64,000 nt of DNA from Candidatus Melainabacteria bacterium (GCA_017307165.1 JAFKGK010000002.1:310001-374000), one strand, 5' to 3'; positions 43,922-53,334 are shown, numbered from the stretch's first letter. The notes: generated by a model from the letters alone, not told the origin. Translations and numbers: made by a program.

Positions 43922-44744
43922 ACTCGTCACTACCAGTGATGGCAGCGCCAGTCTCCATGCAGATGATCTTGATGAAAGATTTCACAATCCTGCAGGAGCC
44001 TATCTCGAGGCCAGGCAAAACTACGCTTTGCCAGCTCTGGCGCTCTTAAAGTCTCAGGGACGACTAGATAGAGACGATGAGACCTTGCATCTGTTGGATG
44101 CCTGCTTCGGCCTTGGTTACAACACCTATGCTTTTTTGCAAGCTCTCCGCTTTGAGCGCCACGCTACTCATCCAAAGATCTCGCACCTCAAAGTAACAGC
44201 GATCGAGCTGGATGACGAGCCACTGTCACTGGTGCCTCAGATACTGTCCCAACCCTGTTTTGCCAGCATTAAAGATGATGAGCAATCAGATGCCACACCG
44301 CGCCTGGATCTCGATATCAAGCAAGAGGATCTACGCAAAAGCGTACAGGAGCTTTTGCCAAATAGTCTTGATCTGATTTTTCATGATGCTTTTTCGCCAC
44401 GAAAAATGCAGCATCTCTGGACCAAGGAGATTTTTGATCGATACTTTGCAGCTTTGCGGCCTGGTGGAGCGCTGTTTACCTATGCTACAGCTAATGCTGT
44501 TAAGGGCGGTCTTTTGGCAGCTGGTTTTACCTTGTACAAGACTGCGGCAGTGGGTACGAAGCCACCAGCATTGATGGCGTACAAACCTGCAGATGCAGAC
44601 CTCGATGCGAGTTTTGAGCTCGTCTCAATCGATCTCAGCAAGCCCAAATCTCTGATCCCATTTAAAGACCCTAGCCTAAGCGCTGACCGTCAAGACATCG
44701 AAAAAAGGCGTATTGAGGAGCAGGCGCTGCTAGACCCTAAATAA
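43887..44744 (+). CDS. mnmD: MnmD-like tRNA methyltransferase
   Basis: 285 residues, overlapping the preceding gene by 35 bp; a start nearer 43914 would trim nine residues. SAM-binding motif LLDACFGLGYNTYAFL and the characteristic DLIFHDAFSPRKMQHLWTKEIFD, followed by LRPGGALFTYATANAVKGGL, match the methyltransferase half of MnmC (MnmD), which completes mnm5U at tRNA position 34. The FAD oxidase half is absent, as in stand-alone MnmD. The tail overlaps kdsD by 8 bp on the opposite strand. Confidence 0.86.
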   Translation: MPILARSFLKFRLVTTSDGSASLHADDLDERFHNPAGAYLEARQNYALPALALLKSQGRLDRDDETLHLLDACFGLGYNTYAFLQALRFERHATHPKISHLKVTAIELDDEPLSLVPQILSQPCFASIKDDEQSDATPRLDLDIKQEDLRKSVQELLPNSLDLIFHDAFSPRKMQHLWTKEIFDRYFAALRPGGALFTYATANAVKGGLLAAGFTLYKTAAVGTKPPALMAYKPADADLDASFELVSIDLSKPKSLIPFKDPSLSADRQDIEKRRIEEQALLDPK

Positions 44745-45786
44745 TACCAGCGCGCAAAAGGTCCTTGAGGTCGATCAGTCCAACCGGCCTGTGGCGATTG
44801 TCGACGATCATGAGATCGGAAATAGAGTGTTTTTCCATTAGTTTGAGCGCTTGCGCTGCAAGCGAATCGGACGAAATGGTCTTGGGATTGGCCGTCATCA
44901 TGTCGCAAGCCTTGAGGTCAAATACCTGATCGCGGTGCTTGATCATGGCTCTGCGCAGGTCGCCGTCTGTGATTATCCCTCTGAGACGACCGTCGTCTTC
45001 GCAGACAGCCGTAAAGCCTAGCTTTTTGCGGCTGATCTCCTCCAAGACCTGGGCGTGTGTGCTGGTATAGGCAACTATCGGTATATCTATGCCGGACCTC
45101 ATGATCGACTCGACTGTGATCAATTTGGCGCCGAGATTGCCGCCGGGATGGCTGCGCGCAAAGTCTTCAGGTTCGATGCCCTTTTCTTGCATCAGGACCA
45201 TTGCCAGAGCGTCTCCCATAGCCAGGGCGACAGTGGTTGAAGTAGTGGGCGCTAGATTGAGGGGGCAGGCCTCTTTTTCGATTGAAACATCAATGGTGAC
45301 GTCAGCGTTGCGGGCCAGAGTCGAGTTGAGATTGCCAGTCAGGGCGATAAGCTTTAGTCCCTGTCTCTTGATTGGCTCAAGCACCAGCTTGATCTCAGTG
45401 GTTTCGCCCGAGCTGGACAGAGCAATCACCAGATCTCTTTCTTCGAGCATACCAAAATCGCCATGGCGCAACTCGGCAGGATGTACAAAAAACGCCGGGG
45501 TGCCAGTGGATGCTAGCGTAGCGGCAATCTTGCTACCAATATGACCAGATTTGCCCATCCCAGTGACGACCACTTTCCCGGTGCAATTCCACAATAGGAC
45601 GATTGCTTCTTCGAAGGATCTGCCCAATCGGTCCGAGACACGCAATATCGCGTCTGCCTCTGTCTTGAGCACTTGCCTGGCGTGATCTAGGATATGAGAA
45701 GGAGGCTGAAAATCGTTTTGATCGCCCGTACAGGCCGCTGCCTGGCTTATTACTTGATCCACTGCCTGACTTATTTCACTGCTCAA
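44737..45786 (-). CDS. kdsD: Arabinose-5-phosphate isomerase (SIS + CBS)
   Basis: 349 residues from TTG 45786, with AGGAG eight bases upstream. A SIS domain (about 40-175) has VVVTGMGKSGHIGSKIAATLASTGTPAFFVHPAE and LVIALSSSGETTEI. Two CBS domains follow (about 225-349; ESIMRSGIDIPIV..., ACDMMTANPKTIS...). This is the KdsD/GutQ architecture that converts ribulose-5-phosphate to arabinose-5-phosphate for KDO. It implies LPS with KDO, hence a diderm envelope. The CBS pair may bind a nucleotide or sugar nucleotide. Confidence 0.93.
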   Translation of the reverse strand: MSSEISQAVDQVISQAAACTGDQNDFQPPSHILDHARQVLKTEADAILRVSDRLGRSFEEAIVLLWNCTGKVVVTGMGKSGHIGSKIAATLASTGTPAFFVHPAELRHGDFGMLEERDLVIALSSSGETTEIKLVLEPIKRQGLKLIALTGNLNSTLARNADVTIDVSIEKEACPLNLAPTTSTTVALAMGDALAMVLMQEKGIEPEDFARSHPGGNLGAKLITVESIMRSGIDIPIVAYTSTHAQVLEEISRKKLGFTAVCEDDGRLRGIITDGDLRRAMIKHRDQVFDLKACDMMTANPKTISSDSLAAQALKLMEKHSISDLMIVDNRHRPVGLIDLKDLLRAGII

Positions 45787-45936
45787 GGTCCATCTCCTGA
45801 TCGGATGAAAGCATTTTGCTTGATTTTAACTCTTTTGAGGCGAGATTCTTTGAAACCTCCTCCTATGTTTCCTCAATAATTTATTAGAATCGTTCCTATG
45901 ATTTGATTGGCTGAAAATGCGAAAATTTTCATAAAT

Positions 45937-47964
45937 ATGGCTCCGAAGATCTTTATTAAAGGCGAAAAACTCGAAGACGGGCACTATACAGTGCACGATG
46001 AGATCGGAGTGGGCGGAATGGGTGTCGTCTACCACTGCAAAGACGAACTCTTGCTGCGCGATGTAGCGATCAAATTGCTCTTGCCCAGCTTGACCGCAGA
46101 TAAGAAAAACATAGAAGTATTTAAAGAAGAAGCAAGACTGGCAGCGCAGCTAGAGCATCCAAATATTGTCACTGTATTTGATGTCGGTGTGACATCCAAA
46201 AACGATAAGGAGCATCATTTTGTTGCCATGGAATACTTGCCTGGCGGCAATCTTGCCCAAAAACTGGCTGGTGGTCCCTTGCCAATCGAGCACGCTCTCA
46301 ATTGGATGAAGCAGCTCGCATCGGGACTTAGTTTTGCCCATAAACGCGGTGTCGTGCATCAGGACATCAAAGCCGACAATATCTTTATCACAAATGAGGG
46401 TGACCTCAAGATCGGCGATTTTGGCCTTGCCAGATTGCTCGTCGGTCGAGTCTATATGAATAGTTCGACCAAGGGCATGGGTACACCTGCATATATGTCT
46501 CCCGAACTCTGCAAGGGCGAACCTCAGGACTATCGATCGGACATTTATTCGATGGGCATTCTTTTTTATGAGATGGCTACTGGACAATTGCCTTACAGAG
46601 CCAACGGCATGATCGAGATGGCTATGAAGCACACCAATGCCCCGATCCCCAGCGCGCGCAGAGTCAACGCGGCGATACCAGAGATTTTGGATCGCGTCAT
46701 TGCAAAGATGATGGCCAAGCTGCCGGATGAAAGATATGGTGCAATGAGTGATGTTCTAGGCTTATTGGACGATCTCATTTTTGAGATGCGCGTAGCGCGC
46801 ATGGGGCTCAATCCGAGCGGGACTTTTAAGGCGACGCAGGCCAAAACGGCCGATGACGAAAATAAGATCGTTAATAAGGACAAATCCTCCAAGGCCCTGG
46901 ATATGCCCTTGGCTCCGCCGGTGCAGCAGGCAATGCCTAAGGGGGCCAAGCCTGGTAGCGAAAAGGTCGATAATAGCAGCGACAAGGTGAGCCTGCGCTG
47001 GACTTTTGCGACAAAAGGACCGATCGGTTGGCAATCCTCACCAGTAAAGGGCCGCGATCCTAAACTGATCTACACCGCTTCTAGCGATGGTAGACTATAT
47101 ATCAATGATATTGCGGGCGGTGCCCTTCTCCATTGCTATGATCTAGAGGCACCTGCACTGACCAGTCCTTTGTGCCTAGGAGACAAGGTCTATGTAGCCG
47201 ATTTAAGCGGTCGGATAAGGGCGTTATCTCAATCCGATCTAAATATTGTCTGGTCGAGATCCATGGATCATCCTGTCATCGCAAATCCTGTGGCTAGTGG
47301 CGGGCTTTTGATCGTTGCAGACAAGGCCGGAAGATTATTTGCACTGGATTCAAATGATGGTAAAAATGTCTGGCAATTTGATGCAAATGCACCAATTCTT
47401 GCAGCTCCTCGCATTCATGGTGATTCGGTCTATTTTGGCACCAAACTAGGACATGTTTTTTGTCTCAATCTCAAAACAGGCAGGCAAAAATGGCGTCAAG
47501 TGGCTGACGGTCGCATTGTGTCTACGCCAATTGCTTCTGTCGATACGGTCTATCTAGGTACTCAGCAGGGTACATTTTTTGCTTTAGATGCAGAAAGCGG
47601 CCGTATCATCTGGGAGTATCAGACCAACGGAGCCATTTTGCATAGTGGTGTCATTAGTTTTACATCCGTTTTGTTTGCCAGCCACGATCGATGGCTTTAT
47701 TGCTGCGAAAAATACGATGGCAAACTACGCTGGAAATCTGCTTGCGACGGACCTAGTGGCAGCAATCTACAAATCTGGAATGAAAAGATCCTGACCATAT
47801 CTAAACAAGGGCAAGCGCAGCTTTTCGAGGACAAAACCGGAAAAGTAGCTATGAGATTTGCTTTGCACAAAGACTGCGAGGCTGCTCCTTACTTGGATGA
47901 TAGTCGGCTCTATATAGGCTCCGTCGATGGCCGGATCAATTGTCTCGACCTCAAAAAATCCTGA
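45937..47964 (+). CDS. Ser/Thr protein kinase fused to PQQ-type beta-propeller
   Basis: 675 residues from the ATG at 45937; a TTG at 45907 is possible and neither has a good Shine-Dalgarno. The kinase domain (about 14-285) has the glycine loop GVGGMGVVYHCKD, VAIKLL lysine, IGDFGLAR (DFG) and GTPAYMSPEL. The catalytic loop reads HQDIKADN, so it is a non-RD kinase. A linker of about 90 residues precedes an eight-blade-like PQQ/quinoprotein propeller (repeats such as GRLFALDSNDGKNVWQFD, TFFALDAESGRIIWEYQT). No membrane helix is seen, so the propeller is probably a cytosolic binding platform. Confidence 0.9.
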   Translation: MAPKIFIKGEKLEDGHYTVHDEIGVGGMGVVYHCKDELLLRDVAIKLLLPSLTADKKNIEVFKEEARLAAQLEHPNIVTVFDVGVTSKNDKEHHFVAMEYLPGGNLAQKLAGGPLPIEHALNWMKQLASGLSFAHKRGVVHQDIKADNIFITNEGDLKIGDFGLARLLVGRVYMNSSTKGMGTPAYMSPELCKGEPQDYRSDIYSMGILFYEMATGQLPYRANGMIEMAMKHTNAPIPSARRVNAAIPEILDRVIAKMMAKLPDERYGAMSDVLGLLDDLIFEMRVARMGLNPSGTFKATQAKTADDENKIVNKDKSSKALDMPLAPPVQQAMPKGAKPGSEKVDNSSDKVSLRWTFATKGPIGWQSSPVKGRDPKLIYTASSDGRLYINDIAGGALLHCYDLEAPALTSPLCLGDKVYVADLSGRIRALSQSDLNIVWSRSMDHPVIANPVASGGLLIVADKAGRLFALDSNDGKNVWQFDANAPILAAPRIHGDSVYFGTKLGHVFCLNLKTGRQKWRQVADGRIVSTPIASVDTVYLGTQQGTFFALDAESGRIIWEYQTNGAILHSGVISFTSVLFASHDRWLYCCEKYDGKLRWKSACDGPSGSNLQIWNEKILTISKQGQAQLFEDKTGKVAMRFALHKDCEAAPYLDDSRLYIGSVDGRINCLDLKKS

Positions 47965-48654
47965 TCACCCGTCCAGCTGTTTGGCAAATTTTTCTACTCT
48001 TTCAGCCATTGCCACCACCTCTGGGTCGGCATCGTTGCGCGCTAGAGCAATTAGACGAGGGAGTTCCGGCGCCTTCGCCTTGAAAAGGGCTTGCAAGCAT
48101 GCGATTTTGCTGGATTTATCAAACTTTTGATAGTGATCCAGAGCCAGCGCAGAAACATTGGCCGAGCCGATCTCGGCAAGGCCCATGATGGCCTGTCGAG
48201 AAACATTTTGATTGGCATCTCCAGCCAGGGCCAATAGCAATTGCTCGCATTTCGCATGACTCCTGTGCCGTTCGAGAACAAAAGCAAGTTGGAGTCTAGC
48301 TTGCCAGGAAGCAGGATGACTAAGCGATCTTTCGGCGAGCGATATGGCTTGATCGCTCGTAAGTGCACAAAGAATAGTCTTCATATCGGTATCGCAAGCA
48401 ATGGCATGCAAAAGCAGATCGGATACTTCATCCCATTCTGGACTTTCGGTCTGACCCGACTTGTCCATCTTGTCCATGATCTCCAGCATTTCTCTTGTTG
48501 CTTTGTAGAGCTGCGGCCAATGACTGTAGTCGACACAGAGACTCGGATCATCTCGATCCAGGCCTTCGCTATCGATAAAACCGTTCAGTGCCGCCATTTG
48601 GTCTTTAAAGGCCTGCATGCTAAATTGAAGCTGTTGTTCTGGGTTTTCGGACAT
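47965..48654 (-). CDS. HEAT-like repeat protein
   Basis: 229 residues, helical. The C-terminal half has HEAT/armadillo-type helix pairs (VSRQAIMGLAEIGSANVSALALDHY; SKIACLQALFKAKAPELPRLIALA; DPEVVAMAERVEKFAKQLDG). The N-terminal half is unfamiliar. AGGAAAATCCC precedes the ATG. The stop codon abuts the kinase stop on the other strand (47964/47965). A binding or scaffold role is inferred. Confidence 0.75.
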   Translation of the reverse strand: MSENPEQQLQFSMQAFKDQMAALNGFIDSEGLDRDDPSLCVDYSHWPQLYKATREMLEIMDKMDKSGQTESPEWDEVSDLLLHAIACDTDMKTILCALTSDQAISLAERSLSHPASWQARLQLAFVLERHRSHAKCEQLLLALAGDANQNVSRQAIMGLAEIGSANVSALALDHYQKFDKSSKIACLQALFKAKAPELPRLIALARNDADPEVVAMAERVEKFAKQLDG

Positions 48655-48667
48655 GGGATTTTCCTGT

Positions 48668-49558
48668 CTATTTTAGACGCATAGCATGATCAGCAAGGAT
48701 CATCGCAAAGGCCACTATCGATACGATGCCATTGACAGTAAAAAATGCGGCATTGACCTTACTTAGATCTTGTGGCGATACCAATCTGTGCTCGTAGATC
48801 AGCATGGCCGCGACAATCAGCACGCCTGCAAAATAGATCGGACCAAGGCTGAGCTCTAAGCCAAGCAATATTAGCATGGCAACCGTCACTACATGTAGTG
48901 CGGTAGATATTTGCAAGGCTCTGACGAGGCCAAAAGCCTGGGGAATACTGTGCAATTTGTTTGCCTGGTCAAACTCTCTATCCTGGCATGCATAGATAAT
49001 ATCGAAACCGCTGACCCAAGATCCTACAGCTAGTGCCAGCACATATGGTGCCAGGCCGGAGATCTGCCCGGCCGCAGCCACCCAGCCTCCGAGAGCAGCG
49101 CCGGCAAGGCAAATACCCAACACCAAATGGCACATCCAGGTAAATCGCTTGGTATACGAATAAAGGCAGAGAAAAAAGACTGCAATCGGGGACAATTGAA
49201 GACAGATGGGCGGTAGCATCGAGGCCGCACCAAACATCACTGCAAAAGAAGCCAGAGCAAATATGATGCCTTGTATCTGGCTGATCTTGCCAGCTGGTAT
49301 GGAGCGCATGGAAGTACGGGGATTGATGGCATCAATACGTGCATCTATCAGGCGATTGAGCGTCATAGCGGCAGATCGCGCTCCGACAAAAGCCAAAATG
49401 GTAAAAAATACACAGGTGGGGGCAGGCAGGATGTTTGGTCTGGCCAAAATCAGTCCAGACAGGGCAAAAGGCAGAGCAAAGACCGAATGCTCGATCTTTA
49501 TCATTTCTGCCCATTCGCGGAGGAGGGCCAGGTTGCCGGAAGTGCTTGCTTGTGTCAT
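48668..49558 (-). CDS. mqnP: UbiA-family polyprenyltransferase (MqnP/UbiA-other type)
   Basis: 296 residues, about eight membrane helices. First Asp-rich motif NRLIDARID (NxxxDxxxD) and second DIIYACQDREFD. The segments IKIEHSVFALPFALSGLI and GSWVSGFDIIYACQD...LHSIPQAFG match the 4-hydroxybenzoate-polyprenyltransferase relatives assigned to the futalosine menaquinone route (MqnP), rather than MenA. It attaches a polyprenyl chain to an aromatic ring in the membrane. 13 bp separate it from the HEAT-like gene. Confidence 0.85.
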   Translation of the reverse strand: MTQASTSGNLALLREWAEMIKIEHSVFALPFALSGLILARPNILPAPTCVFFTILAFVGARSAAMTLNRLIDARIDAINPRTSMRSIPAGKISQIQGIIFALASFAVMFGAASMLPPICLQLSPIAVFFLCLYSYTKRFTWMCHLVLGICLAGAALGGWVAAAGQISGLAPYVLALAVGSWVSGFDIIYACQDREFDQANKLHSIPQAFGLVRALQISTALHVVTVAMLILLGLELSLGPIYFAGVLIVAAMLIYEHRLVSPQDLSKVNAAFFTVNGIVSIVAFAMILADHAMRLK

Positions 49559-49687
49559 TTTTTGATTGTCTTATTTGTTCTCTAATCTTGCACACGCTTG
49601 TCCTTTTGAAGTCTACTTGAAGAAATGACCCATTTACGGCATCATTGGGTATGTTTTAACCGCCATGTCACACGAGAGCCCCAAAGC

Positions 49688-50200
49688 ATGAGCCCAGATC
49701 AATCAATGAAAACTATAGACCTGCAAGGCGTTGCGGCCTTTGCTTCACTGGTGGAGATTCTCGCGCAAGAACTCGGAGTGCCGGCTGGACGTATGCAAGG
49801 CCAATTACCCAATGGCCCTGATACATTCAACCAACTGATCGGCGAAATTGACCTCAATTCGCAGGGCTTTGTCCGCAAACTCAGCCTCGTATCTCGCCCG
49901 GGTGCTCCCTTGACCATGCGTTTTCACACATCCTGGGGAGTAGACCGCAGCGCAAACCTCGCTGGCGGAGTCAATGCCGAATACCAGTTGTCTTGTGCTG
50001 TAGAACAGGTCATACCACAAGGCCGAGCTCTCGCTAGATATATAGAGGACATATTTGCCGTTCAAGACCGCATGGTCACGCTTGGCCACAGTTCCAAGCT
50101 CAATGCTATGAATGTTTCCACTGCCCAGATAGAGGCATTTGAGCGCGAACAGCACGGCAATCTAGTTCAGGCTCCACAGGCTCGTCAGGCTGCCGAATAA
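49688..50200 (+). CDS. Hypothetical cytosolic protein
   Basis: 170 residues from the ATG at 49688 (GAGAG nine bases upstream); a longer frame to 49625 has poorer composition. No signal peptide or membrane segment and no domain I recognise. The middle part (FVRKLSLVSRPGAPLTMRFHTSWGVDRSANLAGG) appears beta-rich. Possibly translation starts at the ATG at 49706. Function unknown. Confidence 0.65.
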   Translation: MSPDQSMKTIDLQGVAAFASLVEILAQELGVPAGRMQGQLPNGPDTFNQLIGEIDLNSQGFVRKLSLVSRPGAPLTMRFHTSWGVDRSANLAGGVNAEYQLSCAVEQVIPQGRALARYIEDIFAVQDRMVTLGHSSKLNAMNVSTAQIEAFEREQHGNLVQAPQARQAAE

Positions 50201-50262
50201 ATTTCATTTTTCAATTTTTTCATAAGCGGAACAAATAGCCCTAAAGCAAACTCTAGAAGAAT

Positions 50263-50280
50263 AAATGAATTGATTCATTT
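50263..50280. promoter_or_regulatory. Candidate operator palindrome upstream of MFS exporter
   Basis: AAATGAATTGATTCATTT is a perfect 7-4-7 inverted repeat 59 bp before the MFS start. A second short hairpin TTGGCT-GAA-AGCCAA (50286-50300) follows. The arrangement suits a local repressor site, but no regulator gene is adjacent. Confidence 0.45.
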
Positions 50281-50339
50281 GTCTGTTGGCTGAAAGCCAA
50301 TAAATAGATTTCTAATTGCAGGCAGGGTAGGTATTTGTA

Positions 50340-51608
50340 ATGACTTCCGGCACTTATGCCCATAATCAAGCACCCAGCGCTCTCAAAAATCGCAATCTAC
50401 AATTGTATTTTGGTGGTCAGGTAGTCTCTCTCATCGGGACCTGGATGCAGCAAGTGGCTATGAGCTGGCTCATTTTCCGCATGACTGATTCGGCTTTAAT
50501 GCTGGGTCTCGTGACTTTTTGCGCGCAGGCCCCTTCTTTATTGCTGACCCCATTTGCAGGTATCATCGCCGATAGGGTCGACCGCCACAAAATGGTCAAG
50601 ATCACCCAGATTGCGGCGATGTTGCAGGCAGGGATATTGACTTGGCTGGTGATGACTGGGCATGTTGCGCTCTGGCATCTGATTTTGATTTCGAGTTTAC
50701 TAGGCATTATTTCTGCTTTTGATTTGCCTGCTCGGCAGAGTTTTCTCATCGATATGTTGGATGACAAATCGCAATTGACTCAAGCCATTGCGCTCAACTC
50801 ATCGATCACAACCTTGACGAGATTGATAGGTCCTATGCTTGCTGGTCTTTTGGTGGCCAGGGCCGGAGAATCAACGTGTTTTCTCTTTAATGCCTTGAGT
50901 TATTTTGCTGTAGTGCTAGCGTTATTTTTAATCGTGCCAAGGCGTGCTCATAATGATTTACAAACTCTTTCAGCAGATAAGTCCAGGTCCGCGCTCAAAA
51001 CGCAATTATTTGAAGGATTTATCTATGCCTACAAGACCCGGGCAATAAGATACCTGTTGTCTTTGCTGGGCTTGTGCGGCTTGCTATCGGTGCCTGCAAT
51101 GATCTTGATGCCTGTATTTGCTCGAGATGTCTTGCATGGGGATGCCACCACTCTCGGTTTGCTAAATGCAGCTAGCGCCCTGGGCTCGATGCTGGGAGCA
51201 TTATATATAGGCAGTAGAAAGGGACTCGCTGAGCTCACGCACAGCCTAATCATCGGATATGTTGTATTTGGTGCCGGTCTTTTTGCCTTTGGCTTTTCAC
51301 ACTATTTAGCGCTCTCACTGCCTTTATTGGTATTGGTCGGCTTTGGCTCCATGATAGTCCTAACCGGCAGCAATACCATCCTCCAGTCAATCGTCGATGA
51401 GGATAAACGAGGCCGGGTGATGAGTATCTTTTTTATGGCCTTCATGGGCCTGGCACCATTTGGATCGATGGCTGCAGGGGCCCTATCTGGACTTATTGGA
51501 GCTAATAGCACAGTCATAGGCATGGGACTGGCTACTCTGACTCTGGCCTTTGCGTCCTATCGACTCTTGTCAAAAGACCTTCTTAAAAAAGTTGCCGGTG
51601 CTGCGTAG
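50340..51608 (+). CDS. MFS transporter (EntS-like exporter family)
   Basis: 422 residues with about 12 membrane helices. The start ALKNRNLQLYFGGQVVSLIGTWMQQVAMSWLIF and FAGIIADRVDRHKMVKITQ (the MFS loop 2-3 signature) are typical of the EntS/DHA3-type exporters. TRLIGPMLAGLLVARAGESTCFLFNALSYFAVV follows. These export siderophores or small drugs; the substrate is unknown. TAGGT lies upstream of the ATG. The last 39 bp overlap the opposite-strand repeat-peptide gene. Confidence 0.9.
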   Translation: MTSGTYAHNQAPSALKNRNLQLYFGGQVVSLIGTWMQQVAMSWLIFRMTDSALMLGLVTFCAQAPSLLLTPFAGIIADRVDRHKMVKITQIAAMLQAGILTWLVMTGHVALWHLILISSLLGIISAFDLPARQSFLIDMLDDKSQLTQAIALNSSITTLTRLIGPMLAGLLVARAGESTCFLFNALSYFAVVLALFLIVPRRAHNDLQTLSADKSRSALKTQLFEGFIYAYKTRAIRYLLSLLGLCGLLSVPAMILMPVFARDVLHGDATTLGLLNAASALGSMLGALYIGSRKGLAELTHSLIIGYVVFGAGLFAFGFSHYLALSLPLLVLVGFGSMIVLTGSNTILQSIVDEDKRGRVMSIFFMAFMGLAPFGSMAAGALSGLIGANSTVIGMGLATLTLAFASYRLLSKDLLKKVAGAA

Positions 51609-51845
51609 ACCTTTTTTGGTCCCTCCGACAGTTACATCCACGCCTTTTTTGACCCCGCCGACGGTGACATCGCAACCTTTTTTGACGCCGTTGCTAGTTG
51701 CCCGGGCTCCTTTTTTGACTCCATTGACCACATAACCGGCTCGTGCTGGCAAAACGGCCGACCATAGCATGGCTGTAAGCGCGGCGATTGCAACAAAGGA
51801 TAAAAATCGACTGGATTTGATCATTTTTTGATTATAAACGTTCAT
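51570..51845 (-). CDS. Small secreted Gly-Lys repeat protein
   Basis: 91 residues from the ATG at 51845, with AGGAG 11 bases upstream; an ATG at 51824 lacks a Shine-Dalgarno. Signal peptide to about residue 36 (FVAIAALTAMLWSAVLPARAG). The mature 55 residues are four repeats of about 11 residues: GVKKGARATSN, GVKKGCDVTVG, GVKKGVDVTVG, GTKKGLRSTG, ending NFFKKVF. Strongly basic. It resembles the Gly-Lys repeat part of the protein at 26844. The start overlaps the end of the AMP ligase by 14 bp, so it may be the last gene of that operon. Function unknown. Confidence 0.75.
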   Translation of the reverse strand: MNVYNQKMIKSSRFLSFVAIAALTAMLWSAVLPARAGYVVNGVKKGARATSNGVKKGCDVTVGGVKKGVDVTVGGTKKGLRSTGNFFKKVF

Positions 51846-53334
51846 AGATTATTTTGCTCCTGTGTCTCGCGTCACAAGGCAGTTTGCCAGTGGTCAAAAT
51901 ATTGTATGCATGTCCACCAAAGATACCACTGCTAGCGATGGTTTTGGATGATGTGCGTGGGTCCAATTCTAACACGACTTTGTTAGCTTGCGGTATGCAA
52001 GCCGCTTTGCGTGCTCCTGGCGTACTAGCAACGCAGATGGCCTCGATTTGACCGGCGTATACTTCTTTTGTCGAGCTTGGACGGTCAATACGCCCAAGAT
52101 AATGCAGGTGCCCCTGGACGTCGATCATACCTGCGTCTCCGGTCCGATGAAAACCTTGCAAATGATCTGGCTCTGGATCGCGTCCGGCTACTCTGATCAT
52201 TTTTTCGCTTGCCAGTACATGATCTCCTCGGACCAGGATTTCTCCCACGGTGACGCCGTGAGTGGCGCTAAAAAATTGTCGTTCATCCATCAGTGAGCTT
52301 AGTTTTTCGGGCCTTGCTATGACCACCTCCATAGGCAAGGTATTGCAGATAGTGCCCACATCCAGACCATTTCCCTCCAGAGCCTTTTTTTGGTAGAGCT
52401 CTCGATCTTGTGCATTTACAAGGCGCAGATGACTGATTGGTTCAGCCTCTGAGGAGCCGTAAACTATCTCAAATATTGCATTGGGAAATACTCGCGCGGC
52501 TGATTGCGGAAGATGCGGGTATACTGGTCCACCCCCTACGCAGACCCGGGAGACGAAGGGCAATACACTGCCTGTTTGGCTTAAATGCTCGATAATCGAC
52601 TCCAGTTGGGCTGGTGCCATGAGCAAGCTATGCGATTTTGTAGAGCTGATCAGACGTATAGCATGTGCTGCCGACATCGTAGTGGTACCGATCACGGTAC
52701 TATTACCATTGTCTAGATTGTTGAGAGCAAAGACTGGCAAGGTCGAAAACTCCCTATCGATCGCATTTCTATCCAGGCTGTGATTTATGGCTCTGGACTG
52801 TCTGTGTAAAAATCCATGTGTGCGCACCAGGCATTTACTCTCGCCGCTCGTACCCGAAGTAAACGTGATCAAGGCTGGGTGATCTTCAGCGACAGCTGCA
52901 AAATCTATGTCATTCGCGACTGATTGCAAGCTGCCACTTGGACCGCTGATGACCTTGCATCCACTTAAAAGTCCCAATAGGCTTGCATAAATCTTATTGC
53001 GACTGGATGCAATCAAATAGGCAGTATGAGATCGGGCGAGATAGCGTTTGACCCTCTGTATACCAAAGGTGGGATCGATAAAGACCGCAATGCCGCCGAC
53101 CTTGAGCAGTGCCAGTAAAGCTATATAAAACTCGATGGATGGATTGATAGCGATCATGGCTCGCGTACCCAAACCTAGGCCGAGGAGCGCTAGCTTGCGA
53201 GCATAGGCATCGACTCGACCAAGTAGCTCTCTAAAGCTGATAGATCTGGTTTTCGGCCCAGTTGACTGAGTGAGGGCGATCGCTTGTGGATTATGCAGCG
53301 CAACCGTGCACAATCTGCAATAGAGGTTATACAT
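51832..53334 (-). CDS. AMP-forming ligase, OleC-like fatty-acyl family
   Basis: 500 residues from the ATG at 53334 (MYNLYCRL); an in-frame ATG at 53364 would increase overlap with the upstream gene. ANL-superfamily motifs are TFTSGTSGESK (phosphate loop), FEIVYGSSEAEPIS, and FHRTGDAGMIDVQGHLHYLGRIDR with the hinge. Segments IAVFIDPTFGIQRVKRYLARS and FSTLPVFALNNLDNG match the OleC-like branch (fatty-acid ligases and beta-lactone synthetases of hydrocarbon pathways) better than ordinary FadD. The partners OleA/B/D are absent nearby. It probably adenylates an acyl or beta-hydroxyacyl group. 8 bp overlap with the GNAT-like gene implies coupling. Confidence 0.85.
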   Translation of the reverse strand: MYNLYCRLCTVALHNPQAIALTQSTGPKTRSISFRELLGRVDAYARKLALLGLGLGTRAMIAINPSIEFYIALLALLKVGGIAVFIDPTFGIQRVKRYLARSHTAYLIASSRNKIYASLLGLLSGCKVISGPSGSLQSVANDIDFAAVAEDHPALITFTSGTSGESKCLVRTHGFLHRQSRAINHSLDRNAIDREFSTLPVFALNNLDNGNSTVIGTTTMSAAHAIRLISSTKSHSLLMAPAQLESIIEHLSQTGSVLPFVSRVCVGGGPVYPHLPQSAARVFPNAIFEIVYGSSEAEPISHLRLVNAQDRELYQKKALEGNGLDVGTICNTLPMEVVIARPEKLSSLMDERQFFSATHGVTVGEILVRGDHVLASEKMIRVAGRDPEPDHLQGFHRTGDAGMIDVQGHLHYLGRIDRPSSTKEVYAGQIEAICVASTPGARKAACIPQANKVVLELDPRTSSKTIASSGIFGGHAYNILTTGKLPCDARHRSKIIYERL

